DNA from: Paraburkholderia aspalathi | Lineage (GTDB): Bacteria; Pseudomonadota; Gammaproteobacteria; Burkholderiales; Burkholderiaceae | Reading direction: 5' to 3' | Length of the DNA stretch: 62,552 bases | Assembly: GCF_900116445.1 (NCBI RefSeq) | Contig: NZ_FPBH01000045.1 | Span: 1 to 62,552, forward strand | Shown here: one piece after another, positions 27,173 through 36,785 of the stretch | How the letters are laid out: every line of letters begins with the position of its first letter | Numbering within the stretch: the stretch's first letter is position 1 | Notes under the pieces: generated by a model | Told to the model about the DNA's origin: nothing | Seen by the model: the letters and a program-made list of their open reading frames with translations, nothing else | Databases searched by the model: none | Made by a program: the position numbers and the translations under genes

Positions 27173-27540
27173 CGATACGTCCTCCTCGCGGTTCGTGCCG
27201 CCCGATCAGGCGGCCGCGAGCTTCGTGGACAAAGCGCGGTTGGCGGAAGTTCCTGTTTTTTTGCTACGAGATCGTGGACGGCGACACGCGCGATTCGATC
27301 GATGGTGCCACGACGCATCGCCGTGAATGTCGATGATCCGCGACGACCCGAAGTCATATAGCGTCCAACCCATCCGCGATGGTCGGTTCATGCGATCATC
27401 AGCAATGGCTCGACGAACTGTTCGCATCCGTTTTCATTTTCCTTGCCGGGGACCCGAGGCCGCGCTTCGCGGTTGCGGGGTGGATCACTGCGAGCCGCAT
27501 TTCCGATCACCAGCCGCTCCGGTTCGAACCGCGCTGCCCC

Positions 27541-29304
27541 GTGAAACCCGACACCAGTAACCCCGGGCGGCCATCGAATCACGCCGTGCGTATCGTATCG
27601 CGCTGGGTCAACGGGCTTGCTGTGGCACGGAACTACCGGCTTGCATGGCTGCCCCACGACGCGGTGGCGGGTCTCAGCCTCAGCGCCGTCCTCGTGCCGG
27701 CGGGGATGGCCTACGCGGAGGCTGCCGGTTTGCCCGCCGTATCCGGGCTCTATGCGTCGTTTGCGGCGCTGCTTGCCTACGCCCTTTTCGGCCCGAGCCG
27801 GATCCTCGTGCTGGGTCCGGATTCCGCGTTAGTCGCGCTGATCGCCGCAAGCATCGCGCCGCTTGCGCACGGCAATACGGAGAACGCGCTTGCCCTCGCG
27901 GGCGGTCTCGCCCTACTGTCCGGCGCGATCTGCATGGTGGTCGGCATGCTTAAGCTGGGCTTCGTCACCGAACTGCTTTCGCTGCCGATCCGCTACGGCT
28001 ATCTCAACGGCATCGTGCTGACGATCGTACTCGGACAAACACCCAAGCTTCTGGGCTTCCCGGTGCACGGCGCTTCATTCCTGCAGCAGGCGCGCGAACT
28101 CGTGAGCGGCGTCGTCGCGGGCAAGACTGACGAACTGGCCGTTACGATCGGCGTGGCGGCGCTCGTCGTGATCCTGGGCTGCAGGCGCTACTTGCCGAAG
28201 GTGCCCGGAGTGCTGATCGCGGTCGCGGGCGCGTCAGTTGCGGTCACCGCGCTGGATCTCGCGCAGCGCTTCGGGCTGGCGGTCGTCGGCGACGTCCCGC
28301 AAGGGCTGCCGGCGCTGCGTATTCCGGCGCTCGCACTCAACGAATGGGTGGCGCTTCTCGGCGGCGCTGCCGCCGTCGCGCTCGTCTCGTTCACCGATAT
28401 CAGCATCCTGTCACGTACCTATGAGGCGCGCAGCGGGGATACAGTCGATCGCAACCAGGAATTCGTCGCGCTCGGGCTCGCGAATATCGCGGCGGGCATC
28501 GCGCATGGGTTCGCCGTGAGCGCGAGCGGTTCGCGCACACCGGTCGCGGAGGCGGCGGGGGCGAAGACGCAGGCGACAGGTGTCGTCGCCGCGCTGATCG
28601 TCGCGGGGCTGTTGCTGTTCGCTCCAAAGGCGCTGCGTAACACACCGCAGGCAGCGCTTGCCGCGGTCGTTATCGCCGCCTGTCTCGGTCTGCTCGAAGT
28701 GCGCGGCGTGTGGCGGCTTTATCGACTAAGGCCGGGCGAGTTCGTACAATCGATCGCCTGTCTGGCCGGTGTCGCGATGATCGGGGTCGTAAACGGCATC
28801 GGCGTTGCGCTTGCGCTCGCGGTTCTTGGATTCCTCTGGCGCGGGTGGCGTCCGTATTCCGCTGTGCTGGGCCGCATCGATCAGATCAAGGGCTATCACG
28901 ATGTCGCCCGCCATCCGGAAGCCCGCCGCATTCCCGGGCTCGTCCTGCTGCGATGGGATGCGCCGCTCTTCTTCGCAAACACGGAGATTTTTCGCGAGCG
29001 CATGTTGCAGGCAGTGCGCGAAGCGCCGACGAAAACCGCGTGGATCGTGATCGCAGCTGAACCGGTGACAGACGTCGACCTCAGCGCCGCCGACACGCTC
29101 GCCCGACTCCATGACGAACTGCTCGCATTGAACGTGACGCTGTGCTTCGCGGAACTGAAGGGACCTGTGAAGGACAGCCTGAAACATTACGGCCTGTTCG
29201 GGATGATCGGCGAGCAACACTTCTTTCCTACTGTCGGGCAGGCGGTGAACCGCTATCTGGAGTCACATACGGTTGAATGGCGCGACTGGGAGGATGAGGC
29301 GTAG
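27541..29304 (+). CDS. SulP family anion transporter with STAS domain
   Basis: An inner-membrane transporter of 587 residues from GTG 27541. The frame is open to an ATG at 27379, but that extra part is not protein-like; GTG 27586 is a further option. Family marks are DAVAGLSLSAVLVPAGMAYA, GLYASFAALLAYALFGPSR, and SGSRTPVAEAAGAKTQ, with about 10-12 membrane segments. A C-terminal STAS domain (about the last 125 residues; LLRWDAPLFFANTEIFRE) follows. Sulphate, bicarbonate and other anions are known substrates; the sequence does not decide. The bases between 27173 and 27540 hold no other gene. Confidence 0.9.
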   Translation: MKPDTSNPGRPSNHAVRIVSRWVNGLAVARNYRLAWLPHDAVAGLSLSAVLVPAGMAYAEAAGLPAVSGLYASFAALLAYALFGPSRILVLGPDSALVALIAASIAPLAHGNTENALALAGGLALLSGAICMVVGMLKLGFVTELLSLPIRYGYLNGIVLTIVLGQTPKLLGFPVHGASFLQQARELVSGVVAGKTDELAVTIGVAALVVILGCRRYLPKVPGVLIAVAGASVAVTALDLAQRFGLAVVGDVPQGLPALRIPALALNEWVALLGGAAAVALVSFTDISILSRTYEARSGDTVDRNQEFVALGLANIAAGIAHGFAVSASGSRTPVAEAAGAKTQATGVVAALIVAGLLLFAPKALRNTPQAALAAVVIAACLGLLEVRGVWRLYRLRPGEFVQSIACLAGVAMIGVVNGIGVALALAVLGFLWRGWRPYSAVLGRIDQIKGYHDVARHPEARRIPGLVLLRWDAPLFFANTEIFRERMLQAVREAPTKTAWIVIAAEPVTDVDLSAADTLARLHDELLALNVTLCFAELKGPVKDSLKHYGLFGMIGEQHFFPTVGQAVNRYLESHTVEWRDWEDEA

Positions 29305-29676
29305 GTGTGTCGCGCTAGCAAGGCGGTGTGGTATTTATGCCGCTGTACGTGGTGCGTCGGTTGCGAGTTGCCTCGTTGGGCCTCCAGTTCGGTGACGACA
29401 TCGTAACAGGTGCTCCAGTAAGCAGATGGCGCGAGTATCCGGTGGCAGGATGAATCGTGCATTCAAATGTCTTCACGAACGGGCGTTCCCGCGGCGGCAA
29501 ATGGCCGAAGGACCGCTCGCGCGGTAAGGGCTCCGGTCAGGCGCTGGCCGTCAGTCTCGCTATCTCGCGAATTCAGGATGCGGATCAGGCCAGTCTCACC
29601 ATTCGCTGGATTCCATTGCGACCCCAAGCATCGTCATCAGAACGCGCTGAGCGTTAAAGCGAATCCCTGGACCGGC
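29305..29676. other. Intergenic region
   Basis: About 370 bases. A 66-codon rightward frame from GTG 29457 is basic and low in complexity and has no ribosome site, so it was not accepted. Nothing else is recognised. Confidence 0.35.
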
Positions 29677-29931
29677 CTATTTCGCGTTCGCCGCACTGGC
29701 GGGCAGGTTTCTTATGATTTTGTCGTTGGTCGGCTTGTCCGGATTCTTTACGGGCATGTTGTCAGGATTGGTCGCGCTCGCTGCGCCTGAAGCCGCCGCG
29801 GGCGGCGGTTTCGCCATCGGGTTTTCCGGTTGTGGCGCGACGGCCTGGGCCTGCGCCGTGGCCGCGAAGGCTGTCGAGATCAGGAGCACGAAGGCCGTAC
29901 CGGGCCCCGCGAATGCGTGACGAGGCTTCAT
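29677..29931 (-). CDS. Small secreted Pro/Ala-rich protein
   Basis: The 84-residue product starts MKPRHAFAGPGTAFVLLIST. A Sec signal peptide probably ends at ATAQAQA. The mature part is polar and disordered, rich in Pro, Ala and Asn (NPMAKPPPAAA, NPDNMPVKNPDKP). GGAGAAG lies shortly before ATG 29931. The likely location is the periplasm. No family was recognised. Confidence 0.6.
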   Translation of the reverse strand: MKPRHAFAGPGTAFVLLISTAFAATAQAQAVAPQPENPMAKPPPAAASGAASATNPDNMPVKNPDKPTNDKIIRNLPASAANAK

Positions 29932-30189
29932 CGACTTCTCCAGATTGTTCTTTTCCTGCCCGTCGCGAAACGCGTGCCCGACTCGTGCCGTCGCAGAATG
30001 GCCGGGACCAAAGAGGGCACTCGGATGCTGGCATCGCAATCCTTTGAATCATAGTCGTTTCTTCGACAAAACCGCCGACGCTTTTCGCACGAAGACTACG
30101 GCCGCTACATGCGGAGATGCCACGTTCCTGGTATTGCGGTTGGTCGGGGACTATCCTTTCTGTTTGAGACCGGGTTTTTTGAGGCTGCC

Positions 30190-30441
30190 ATGGCAATGGC
30201 TAACGTCGGGCGATATGTGGTTGTGACGAAGGAGCGATACGAGCGGGACGCATGGCGATCGGAATGCTCCGTTGGCATCGACGACCCCGCCCTCGCGAAC
30301 GTTCTGTTCCGCGAAGGTGATTGCAGTCCGCCATTCGACGGCCCCGAAGAAGCCGCGAGGTCAGCGCTCCAGCGCGGGGTTGACTTTGCCCGGTCGCTCG
30401 GCGACCCCGAGGTGATCGGATTGCTGATACTGCACTCCTAG
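30190..30441 (+). CDS. Small hypothetical protein
   Basis: The 83-residue protein starts MAMANVGRYVVVTKERYERD; ATG 30196 is an alternative start. It has a strand-rich N-terminus and a helical C-terminus (GPEEAARSALQRGVDFARSL). The size and pattern recall the other small sheet-plus-helix proteins of this window at 15732, 33099 and 60808. It is probably cytoplasmic, with no enzymatic motif. The 300 bases after it are apparently non-coding. Confidence 0.58.
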   Translation: MAMANVGRYVVVTKERYERDAWRSECSVGIDDPALANVLFREGDCSPPFDGPEEAARSALQRGVDFARSLGDPEVIGLLILHS

Positions 30442-30741
30442 ATCCGCCGTTCGGCTCGCTGGGTCTTACGGTGATAGTCACCCGGCGGGTGAATGTTTCA
30501 CCTTCTGCCGGAATTTCACCAGCAGAAAGTTGAACCGTGTCTGTGAACATCGCTGCTGCGCCGGCCAACGAACTGGCCCGCGTCGCCTGGGCCGTGCTCG
30601 CCAGGGGAGAAACCTATGGTCCAGCCTGAATCCCCGCGTTCCCGTGGCGGGAGTGGTTCAATCGGGTATCGCCTGTCGGCGGCAGTCCATCCGATCGTGC
30701 ACGCACGCTTGACGCTCCGGTAAGCCAGGGAGCGTCAAGCG

Positions 30742-32570
30742 ATGCAACTTGCAGATGATACCGACATGAGTCGTGCTGGCCGCGTGCGCCGGCGCAGGCG
30801 CACGCGTGAGATCGCCAGGTATGCCGGCAAGCCGATCAGGCTGCTGTGGCGCTATGTTGGCCGGCGCAAGCTGGCGCACGCCATCGTGCTCGCAAGCGTT
30901 CTCGCTGCGGTGGGCTGCGCGTTGGCGTCGCAGTATGGACTCAGGAATCTCATCGATGCGTTGCCGGCCGGGCGCGCGCATCCGGCCACGGTAATTCGGG
31001 CCTTCCTGGTGCTGGTCGTGCTGGTCTTCGCCGACAATCTCTTCTGGCGGGTCGGAGGCTGGTTCGCCGCGCGCGCGTTTGTCGCTGTGACGGGCGACAT
31101 CAGACAGGAAATGTTCGGCTATCTGACGACCCACTCCCCGGGGTTTTTCGCTGACAGGCAACCCGGGGTTCTCTCGAGCCGGGTCTCAGCCACTGCCAAC
31201 GCCGTGTACGTCATCGAAAACACCATCGCATGGACCGCACTGCCCCCATGCCTGACGATAGCGGGGGCCATTGCCGTGGTCGCCGCGGTCAGCGTGCCGA
31301 TGAGCCTCGCGCTCGTCGCAATTTCGGCAGGGCTCGCCTTCGGCCTGTTCCTGCTTGCGCGCAGGGGCACGGCCCGGCATCAGGCGTTCGCCGCACGAGC
31401 GGCATCGGTCGACGGCGAACTGGTTGACGTCATCGGCAACATGGGTCTCGTGCGGATGTTCTGCGCCGTGCCCCTGGAGCGCCAACGGCTTGACGGGCAT
31501 CTGGAAATGGAAAGCACCGCCCGCACGCAGAGTCTGCTTTACCTCGAAAAGCTGCGGATGCAGCACTCCATTGCCACCGCCGCGCTCTCTGCAGCGCTGC
31601 TGGGCTGGACCCTGTGGCTGTGGAGTGCGGGTCGCGCGACAACGGGTGACGTGGTGCTGGTCGGCTCCCTCGGCTTTGCGATACTTCATGGCACCCGTGA
31701 TCTGGCGGTGGCGCTGGTCGATCTGACCCAGCACGTCGCCCGTCTCGGCGAGGCCTCGGCGACCTTGCTGATACCACACACAATGACGGAGCGCAGCCAC
31801 GCAGCACCTCTTCAGGTACAGGAAGCGACGCTGGATCTCGAAAACGTGACCTTCGCGTATTCTGGCCGCAGGCAGGTTCTCAGCGGACTCAACCTGCACA
31901 TCCGCGCCGGCGAGCACGTAGGTCTGATCGGTCCGTCCGGCGCCGGCAAATCGACTATCTTCGCCTTGATCCAGCACTTTTACGAACGGCATCCGGCTGC
32001 GTGCGCATTTCGGGACAGGATATCTCGCACGTCACCCTGCAAAGTCTGCAGTCCGCGATTTCGGTCGTACCACAGGACCCCTCGCTGTTTCACCGCTCCC
32101 TGCTGGATAACATCCGCTACGGTTGCCAGGACGCGAGCGAAACCGACGTGCGCCGCGCCTGCGGGGACGCAAACTGCCTGGAGTTTCTCGTCGCCATGCC
32201 GGAGGGACTCAACACGATCGCGGGCGACCGCGGCACGAAACTCTCAGGCGGCCAGCGGCAGCAGATCGCCATTGCGCGCGCCATTCTCAGGGACTCGCCG
32301 ATCCTGTTGCTCGACGAAGCGACCTCAGCGCTCGACACCGCATCCGAGCTTGCAATCCAGTCAGCACTGGAACGGTTGATGAAAAACCGTACTGTCATCG
32401 CAATTGCCCACCGCCTGTCCACCCTGCAGACCTTCGACCGCATTGTGGTGATCAATCGGGGCCACGTGGTTCAGGATGGTTCTCCGGCCGAGCTGGCGGC
32501 CATGCCGGGCATCTATCGCGATACGCTAGCGCGCCAGCGCAGGCGTGTACTGGCCCCCGATGTTTGCTGA
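30742..32570 (+). pseudogene. ABC exporter (fused permease and ATPase), frameshifted
   Basis: Up to about 31990 the frame encodes a six-helix permease and the start of the ATPase domain with Walker A GPSGAGKST. The rest continues in another frame from about 32001: ISGQDISHVTLQSLQ, Q-loop VVPQDPSLF, signature LSGGQRQQ, Walker B ILLLDEATSALD, H-loop AIAHRLST, ending at 32570. One base is missing, or two are extra, between about 31985 and 32000. No homopolymer is present, so a true indel is more likely than a read error. The intact protein would be a type-1 lipid/drug/peptide exporter of MsbA kind, about 609 residues. As it stands the ATPase is disrupted. Confidence 0.85.
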
Positions 32571-33098
32571 CCACGAGCCGCGTGGCTGCGCCGCGGTCCC
32601 GTCTCACTGCCCGGCCGGGAGCACGAGAGAAAATCACCGCCAATGTGTCATCGCGAGTTCGACGATCTCATCGCGCGGTCACCATGATCGCGCAGCATGA
32701 ACAGCCGCCCCCTCCGCCTGCGCAAGCTCCACCTCGGGTGGGATCCCATTGGGCGAGAAAGGGTACGGTCGAACCGAGCCGCATACCCTGAGCCAACCAC
32801 TCTCCAACGGAATTGTAAACGTGTTTCAAGGCGACCGCTTCTACCGAGCGCTCTACGAGTTCACCCAACATCTGAACGCCAAACGCCAGGCAACGACGAA
32901 ACAATCGTGCACAGTTGTTCCCTGTCCGAATAACGTATGGCAGCTCGCACCTGCGGCGTCCCGCAGTGATCCCACTCGCGCCGGAGTCGATACCGGCAAG
33001 CGCCGCAGTCAGTGATGTGCGCACCGCGCTCGCCAGCGCGGCCGTGATGGGTCGGGTATTGCATGCTACGATTCTTGGGAAGTACAAGGGAGCCCGCT
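32571..33098. other. Intergenic region
   Basis: About 530 bases with only short or shadow frames on both strands. AAGGGAG at 33087 serves the next gene. No repeat or terminator was recognised. Confidence 0.4.
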
Positions 33099-33320
33099 GT
33101 GGAAGATGAGATCTATGCAACTCACACGCATCTGGCGCGAGTTCGCGTGATGAAGACGGTCACAGGCTCTTATCGGGGCATCGTGCATCTGCGGCGAGTG
33201 GGCGCTGAACCTGAGTCCGACGATCCACACGAAACAGAACAGGAATTCGTGCGTGAGGATCAGGCGCGAGATGCAGCGCGCGCTCTTGCCAGCAAGTTGC
33301 TTCAAGAGCACGAGTTCTGA
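33099..33320 (+). CDS. Small hypothetical protein
   Basis: The 73-residue protein starts at GTG 33099 (VEDEIYATHTHLARVRVMKT), preceded by AAGGGAG. It is a small strand-rich domain (GSYRGIVHLRRVG) with an acidic linker and a C-terminal helix (REDQARDAARALASKLLQEH). A longer frame from ATG 33063 is possible. The overall pattern resembles the proteins at 15732 and 60808. The function is not recognised. Confidence 0.6.
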   Translation: MEDEIYATHTHLARVRVMKTVTGSYRGIVHLRRVGAEPESDDPHETEQEFVREDQARDAARALASKLLQEHEF

Positions 33321-33386
33321 ATTACGGCGTCACCTCCCCGATCCTCCACAGCGGGCGAGGCGTCGAAAACGGCGATGGAGGCAGCC

Positions 33387-33709
33387 ATGTGGACCTGCCG
33401 AAACTGCAATGCGCGGTTCGCCTCCGATGAGGTCAAGCCCCAAATCGACGACGAAGGATTTTTTTCATTTGTCCTGGCTGCGACTACCGGAACAAGCTGG
33501 CGGACATAGGTCGAGACGCAGCAGGGCGCCCGCAGCTGGTCCAGCGCGACGACGAGTGGAGCACCCTTTCGGTCGTGAAGTTCGACTACAAAGTGTTCCG
33601 CATCGACGCGTCGCATCTTTGGCTCAGATCAAGCCCCCTTGCCGATACCCGCCCCGGACGGCCCTTTGAATTTCCACACAGCACCTTCGTTCGAAGGAAC
33701 AGGCAGTGA
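33387..33709 (+). pseudogene. Zinc-ribbon protein interrupted by a -1 frameshift at a T7 run
   Basis: ATG 33387 has an ideal GGAGG site and reads MWTCRNCNARFASDEVKPQ up to seven T residues at 33459-33465. It then soon stops in that frame. Stepping back one base at the T-run continues as FICPGCDYRNKLADIGRD and reads on with protein-like sequence (LVQRDDEWSTLSVVKFDYKV) to TGA 33707-33709. The two halves supply a C-x2-C ... C-x2-C zinc ribbon. The end forms a GTGA overlap with the next start at 33706, which supports the shifted frame being coding. It could be a mutation, a homopolymer error, or programmed slippage. Confidence 0.65.
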
Positions 33710-34341
33710 CCGGATCACACCCGCCGGCGCGTTTCGATGCACCCGCAGATGAACAGCATCGACGTATCGTGGATGCCATTCATGATCATGGCTGGTCGGA
33801 ACAGGACAATTTTTTCCCGGCGGATTTGACGCTCGCGCTGGCGTCGGAATGTGCAGCGCTTGCGACGGCCGGGACGCTCACCTTGGCGCTTGTCGGCCAG
33901 GGCGCGGCACGTTCTCTCCAGCCCGATGTGCGCGGCGACCGGATTCAGTGGCTGAAGGCGGGCCGGTCCGAAGCCTGCGACCGGTATCTCGCGATCATGG
34001 AAATGCTGCGCATTGCGTTGAATCGCAGGCTCTTTATGGGACTCGATGAATACGAAAGCCACTTCGCATACTACGCCCCGGGCGCTTCGTATCAGCGACA
34101 CCGCGATCAATTTCGCGATGACGATAGCCGCACGGTGTCCGTCATCGTCTATCTGAATGCGGACTGGCTGCCTGAGCACGGCGGTGCGTTGCGGCTACAC
34201 CCTGAAGGTTTGAGCACGCAGGACATCTCGCCCGTCGGCAGCCGGCTCGCAGTGTTTCTATCCGCCGACATGCTGCACGAAGTATTGCCTGCTACGCGCG
34301 ACCGCATGTCGCTCACGGGATGGTTTAGACGCCGATCATGA
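33706..34341 (+). CDS. 2-oxoglutarate/Fe(II) dioxygenase (prolyl-hydroxylase type)
   Basis: The 211-residue protein has the iron triad His132-x-Asp134 (YQRHRDQF) and His191 (ADMLHEVLP). A basic residue for 2-oxoglutarate follows at Arg200 (RMSLTGWF). The jelly-roll core is visible (SVIVYLNADWLPEHGGALRL). It resembles P4Hc-domain enzymes that hydroxylate proline or other residues in proteins. It starts with GTG 33706, overlapping the stop of the frameshifted zinc-ribbon gene by four bases, so the two were probably co-translated. Confidence 0.92.
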   Translation: MTGSHPPARFDAPADEQHRRIVDAIHDHGWSEQDNFFPADLTLALASECAALATAGTLTLALVGQGAARSLQPDVRGDRIQWLKAGRSEACDRYLAIMEMLRIALNRRLFMGLDEYESHFAYYAPGASYQRHRDQFRDDDSRTVSVIVYLNADWLPEHGGALRLHPEGLSTQDISPVGSRLAVFLSADMLHEVLPATRDRMSLTGWFRRRS

Positions 34342-34635
34342 TCTTCCAGGCCGTCCGGGGACCCGATCGTTTCGGCGCTTGACGTCGGTCGCGCAAATTC
34401 AATGAATTGGCAGACACGAAATAATTTTCGTCAAGGACAGCACCGTGCGCGGAAGCGAGTCAAATACAACTCGAAGTTTTAAGTATGGCTCCGCCGTCCA
34501 GATGGACGACCATGGTCCGACAAGGTACCTGTATGACCTTCAGACGGTCGACTTCTCGCATGTTCAATGTCACCGTGCTGTTGGACACATGGCCGACTCC
34601 GAAATCTCGCAACGGGCCGACTAGCATGCCAGCGT
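34342..34635. other. Intergenic region with two A/T-rich palindromes
   Basis: Two adjacent dyads occur in an A/T-rich patch. One is AATTC-AAT-GAATT (about 34397-34409) and the other is ACGAAA-TAAT-TTTCGT at 34416-34431. They could be operator sites, but no regulator can be named and no neighbouring start is close by. Confidence 0.35.
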
Positions 34636-34846
34636 TCAAAAACACGGCATTTCTACATAGTCTTCCACCAGCCGCCCGATCGCACCCTGCGTCAGATGCA
34701 GCAGCGCCCGCATGTCGCGGATCACGAACGACAGACGCGGCTGCTGTGCTCCGATGCGCTGGCCGTCGAGCGCCACGGAACAGGGCAACGGCAGGGCCGG
34801 CGATCTGCTGTTCCGCGGGCGAACGCAAGAGACTCGATAGCGTCAT
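34636..34846 (-). pseudogene. Small conserved-looking ORF with a frameshift
   Basis: ATG 34846 has a good GAGGAG site and starts MTLSSLLRSPAEQQIAGPA. After about 20 codons a different frame is far more protein-like (SVALDGQRIGAQQPRLSFVI, then RDMRALLHLTQGAIGRLVED) and ends at TGA 34636-34638. One indel would join them into a protein of about 70 residues. Family unknown. Confidence 0.4.
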
Positions 34847-35036
34847 GGCGTGTACTCCTCGCAGCAACGTGGTACGTCATGCTGGCTCCCGGCGAGACGA
34901 GCTATATCCGGCGTGACCGTTGCGGCGACGGGGGCACCGGTTGTCTCAGCTTGAAAGGCTCACCTGGAAAAACCGGCGGCCCGTTTTCAGGTGATGCGCC
35001 GGTCGTTAGTTCCGCGCGACGTGGACGTCGCCAGTG

Positions 35037-35561
35037 TTAAAGTTTGACGTCCCCTCGCTCCGGCGACGCCGGCGAATCCGCAACGCTTTCTCCGATCCGC
35101 AGATCGCCGCGCTCGTCCACGGGTGCTTCCGTGCGGCCTTTCCAGTATGGCTTTCTGCCGTAGTACGCATGCACGGTGGCGGCCCAATCCGGATCAGCCA
35201 TCGCCGGCCAGTTATCCCTGTCGAAGCCCGGTGCATTCCTGATCTGCCCGGACGATGCTGACAGCACAAAATATTCGCGCGACCTGTCGAGTGTCAGCGT
35301 GCGCCATGGGATCGCGAGAAGCTTGCCGCCCATGCCAAGAAAGCCGCCGCTTGCCAGTACCGCGTACGCTACGCGGCCGGTGCGCACGTCGAGCATGATC
35401 TCCCTGATCTTGCCGACGTCGTCGCCGTCCGCGCTCAGCACGGTAATGCCGTCGAGCGTCGCCGCCGCCATTACATCGGGGCCCGGCCCGTCGGCCGGAT
35501 CGTCGCTCGCGGGGGCGATCTTTGCGTGGCCTTCAGTGGCGGAATGATTGGTCTGGTTCAT
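35037..35561 (-). CDS. PRC-barrel domain protein
   Basis: The 174-residue protein has a disordered N-terminus, then a PRC-barrel (about 35-105): TLDGITVLSADGDDVGKIRE, IMLDVRTGRVAYAVLASGGF, LLAIPWRTLTLD. A conserved tail with Trp follows (DNWPAMADPDWAATVHAYYG). PRC-barrels bind proteins or RNA, and this stand-alone type is common in stress-related loci. It is cytoplasmic, with no signal. Confidence 0.9.
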   Translation of the reverse strand: MNQTNHSATEGHAKIAPASDDPADGPGPDVMAAATLDGITVLSADGDDVGKIREIMLDVRTGRVAYAVLASGGFLGMGGKLLAIPWRTLTLDRSREYFVLSASSGQIRNAPGFDRDNWPAMADPDWAATVHAYYGRKPYWKGRTEAPVDERGDLRIGESVADSPASPERGDVKL

Positions 35562-35612
35562 GATAGGGCTCCCTGTTTCTCAACAATGGCTTGATGAAAC
35601 TACGTGACGCGG

Positions 35613-35810
35613 CTACGTGAGGCCAATCACGACGACAACTACTGCGTTTCCGAGTTCTGCCTGGACACTCCCGCCGGCCGTAGTAACTTTTTCGGGCGAG
35701 TCGTCGACCAGATCGATGATGTCCAGATTCGCGCCGTCGCGGCGCGCAGTTTCCACCAGTTTCTCGCGTATCGTCGGACAAGCTGGCGCCGCCGAGCGCG
35801 TTCTGAACAT
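35613..35810 (-). CDS. Possible small protein
   Basis: A 65-codon frame read from ATG 35810: MFRTRSAAPACPTIREKLVE, DGANLDIIDLVDDSPEK, and a hydrophobic end (NAVVVVVIGLT). The composition is protein-like, but the ribosome site (GGTGGG directly before ATG) is poorly spaced. It sits about 50 bases upstream of the PRC-barrel gene on the same strand and could form an operon with it. Confidence 0.42.
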   Translation of the reverse strand: MFRTRSAAPACPTIREKLVETARRDGANLDIIDLVDDSPEKVTTAGGSVQAELGNAVVVVVIGLT

Positions 35811-36341
35811 CCCACCGGATTCGGCTGGCCCGGATGATGGTCCTGCGCGTGAGTGGCGTGTTGCGGCATCGGTCGCTCCGCGGGGACAGGATATGCTGAC
35901 TGCAGCATCACACGTGCCCGGAACCATGCATCCCGCGCAGAACGGTACGCTCGGGAACGCGGGTGCATCGCAGCCGCGCGGGAACACCGCTTGCCGCGTG
36001 TCGCGAACTGACATCAACGCAAGGAGGAAGCCGGAAGACCGCCCGCGACCACGTCTGGATGGCAAATCCCGTGTGCAGCGCCAGGCGGCCGTTTGCGCAT
36101 ACACGCATAGCCGGCTCCAGCCCCATGCGCAGAAGGACAAACCGTTGTAGCGGCGCTTGTATGACTTTGTGACCGTCGTTTGACAGGAATTACTAAGCAG
36201 GACTGGAAGAACATCTCCAGTGTCTGCGTGCGCAAGTACAGAGCGGAGTATATCGGGCACTGCCCGTTCGGCGGCAGTACATACCAAACCCGGACGGCGA
36301 GCAGCTTCCGCTGGGAATTGCCGCGTCGGAAGGGAAGATCG
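35811..36341. other. Intergenic region
   Basis: About 530 bases; both strands carry open but low-quality frames (Arg/Pro/Ser-rich). No gene accepted and no repeat recognised. Confidence 0.35.
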
Positions 36342-36785
36342 CTAACCGGGGCGCCGTACGTCGCCCGGCAGCACGCGAGCTGCCGTGGCACCGGTCAGCG
36401 CGGTCATAGGGGACGATGCGCGCGCTGATACTTCGCCCGCGAACAGTGCGTTGTCCGCATATATCCGCGTGCGATCAACTGCCTGCAGGCGCCAATGCCA
36501 GACAATCTGGGCATATGAAGCTTCGGGCGACAACGTCGCGATACCGTCCGCACAGCTTACGTCCTCACGACCGTTCACACGCAGATCATGCAGGACGCAG
36601 AGCGGTTCCGCGGATCTACTGAGGACCGTCGAATCGCTGCTGTAATGTATTTCGCCCCACTCTGGCAGATCGATGCCCGCATGGGCCTCGCGGGACCAGC
36701 GTTGCTCGCCTGTGTCGAGCCACAGCACCGCGTAGTCATGGTTGACGGTGGGATCAGGGCCATTGATGAGGATTGTCAGGCGCAT
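36342..36785 (-). CDS. Hypothetical protein
   Basis: This 147-residue protein starts MRLTILINGPDPTVNHDYAV. It has several aromatic, strand-like segments (AVLWLDTGEQRWSRE, LPEWGEIHYSSDST, SYAQIVWHWRLQAVD) and no catalytic pattern that I can name. The C-terminal 25 residues are less protein-like. The ribosome site is weak. The composition argues for a real gene. Confidence 0.5.
   Translation of the reverse strand: MRLTILINGPDPTVNHDYAVLWLDTGEQRWSREAHAGIDLPEWGEIHYSSDSTVLSRSAEPLCVLHDLRVNGREDVSCADGIATLSPEASYAQIVWHWRLQAVDRTRIYADNALFAGEVSARASSPMTALTGATAARVLPGDVRRPG

Noticed and set aside
29457..29657. 66-codon plus-strand frame
   Set aside because: GTG start, basic low-complexity sequence, no ribosome site.
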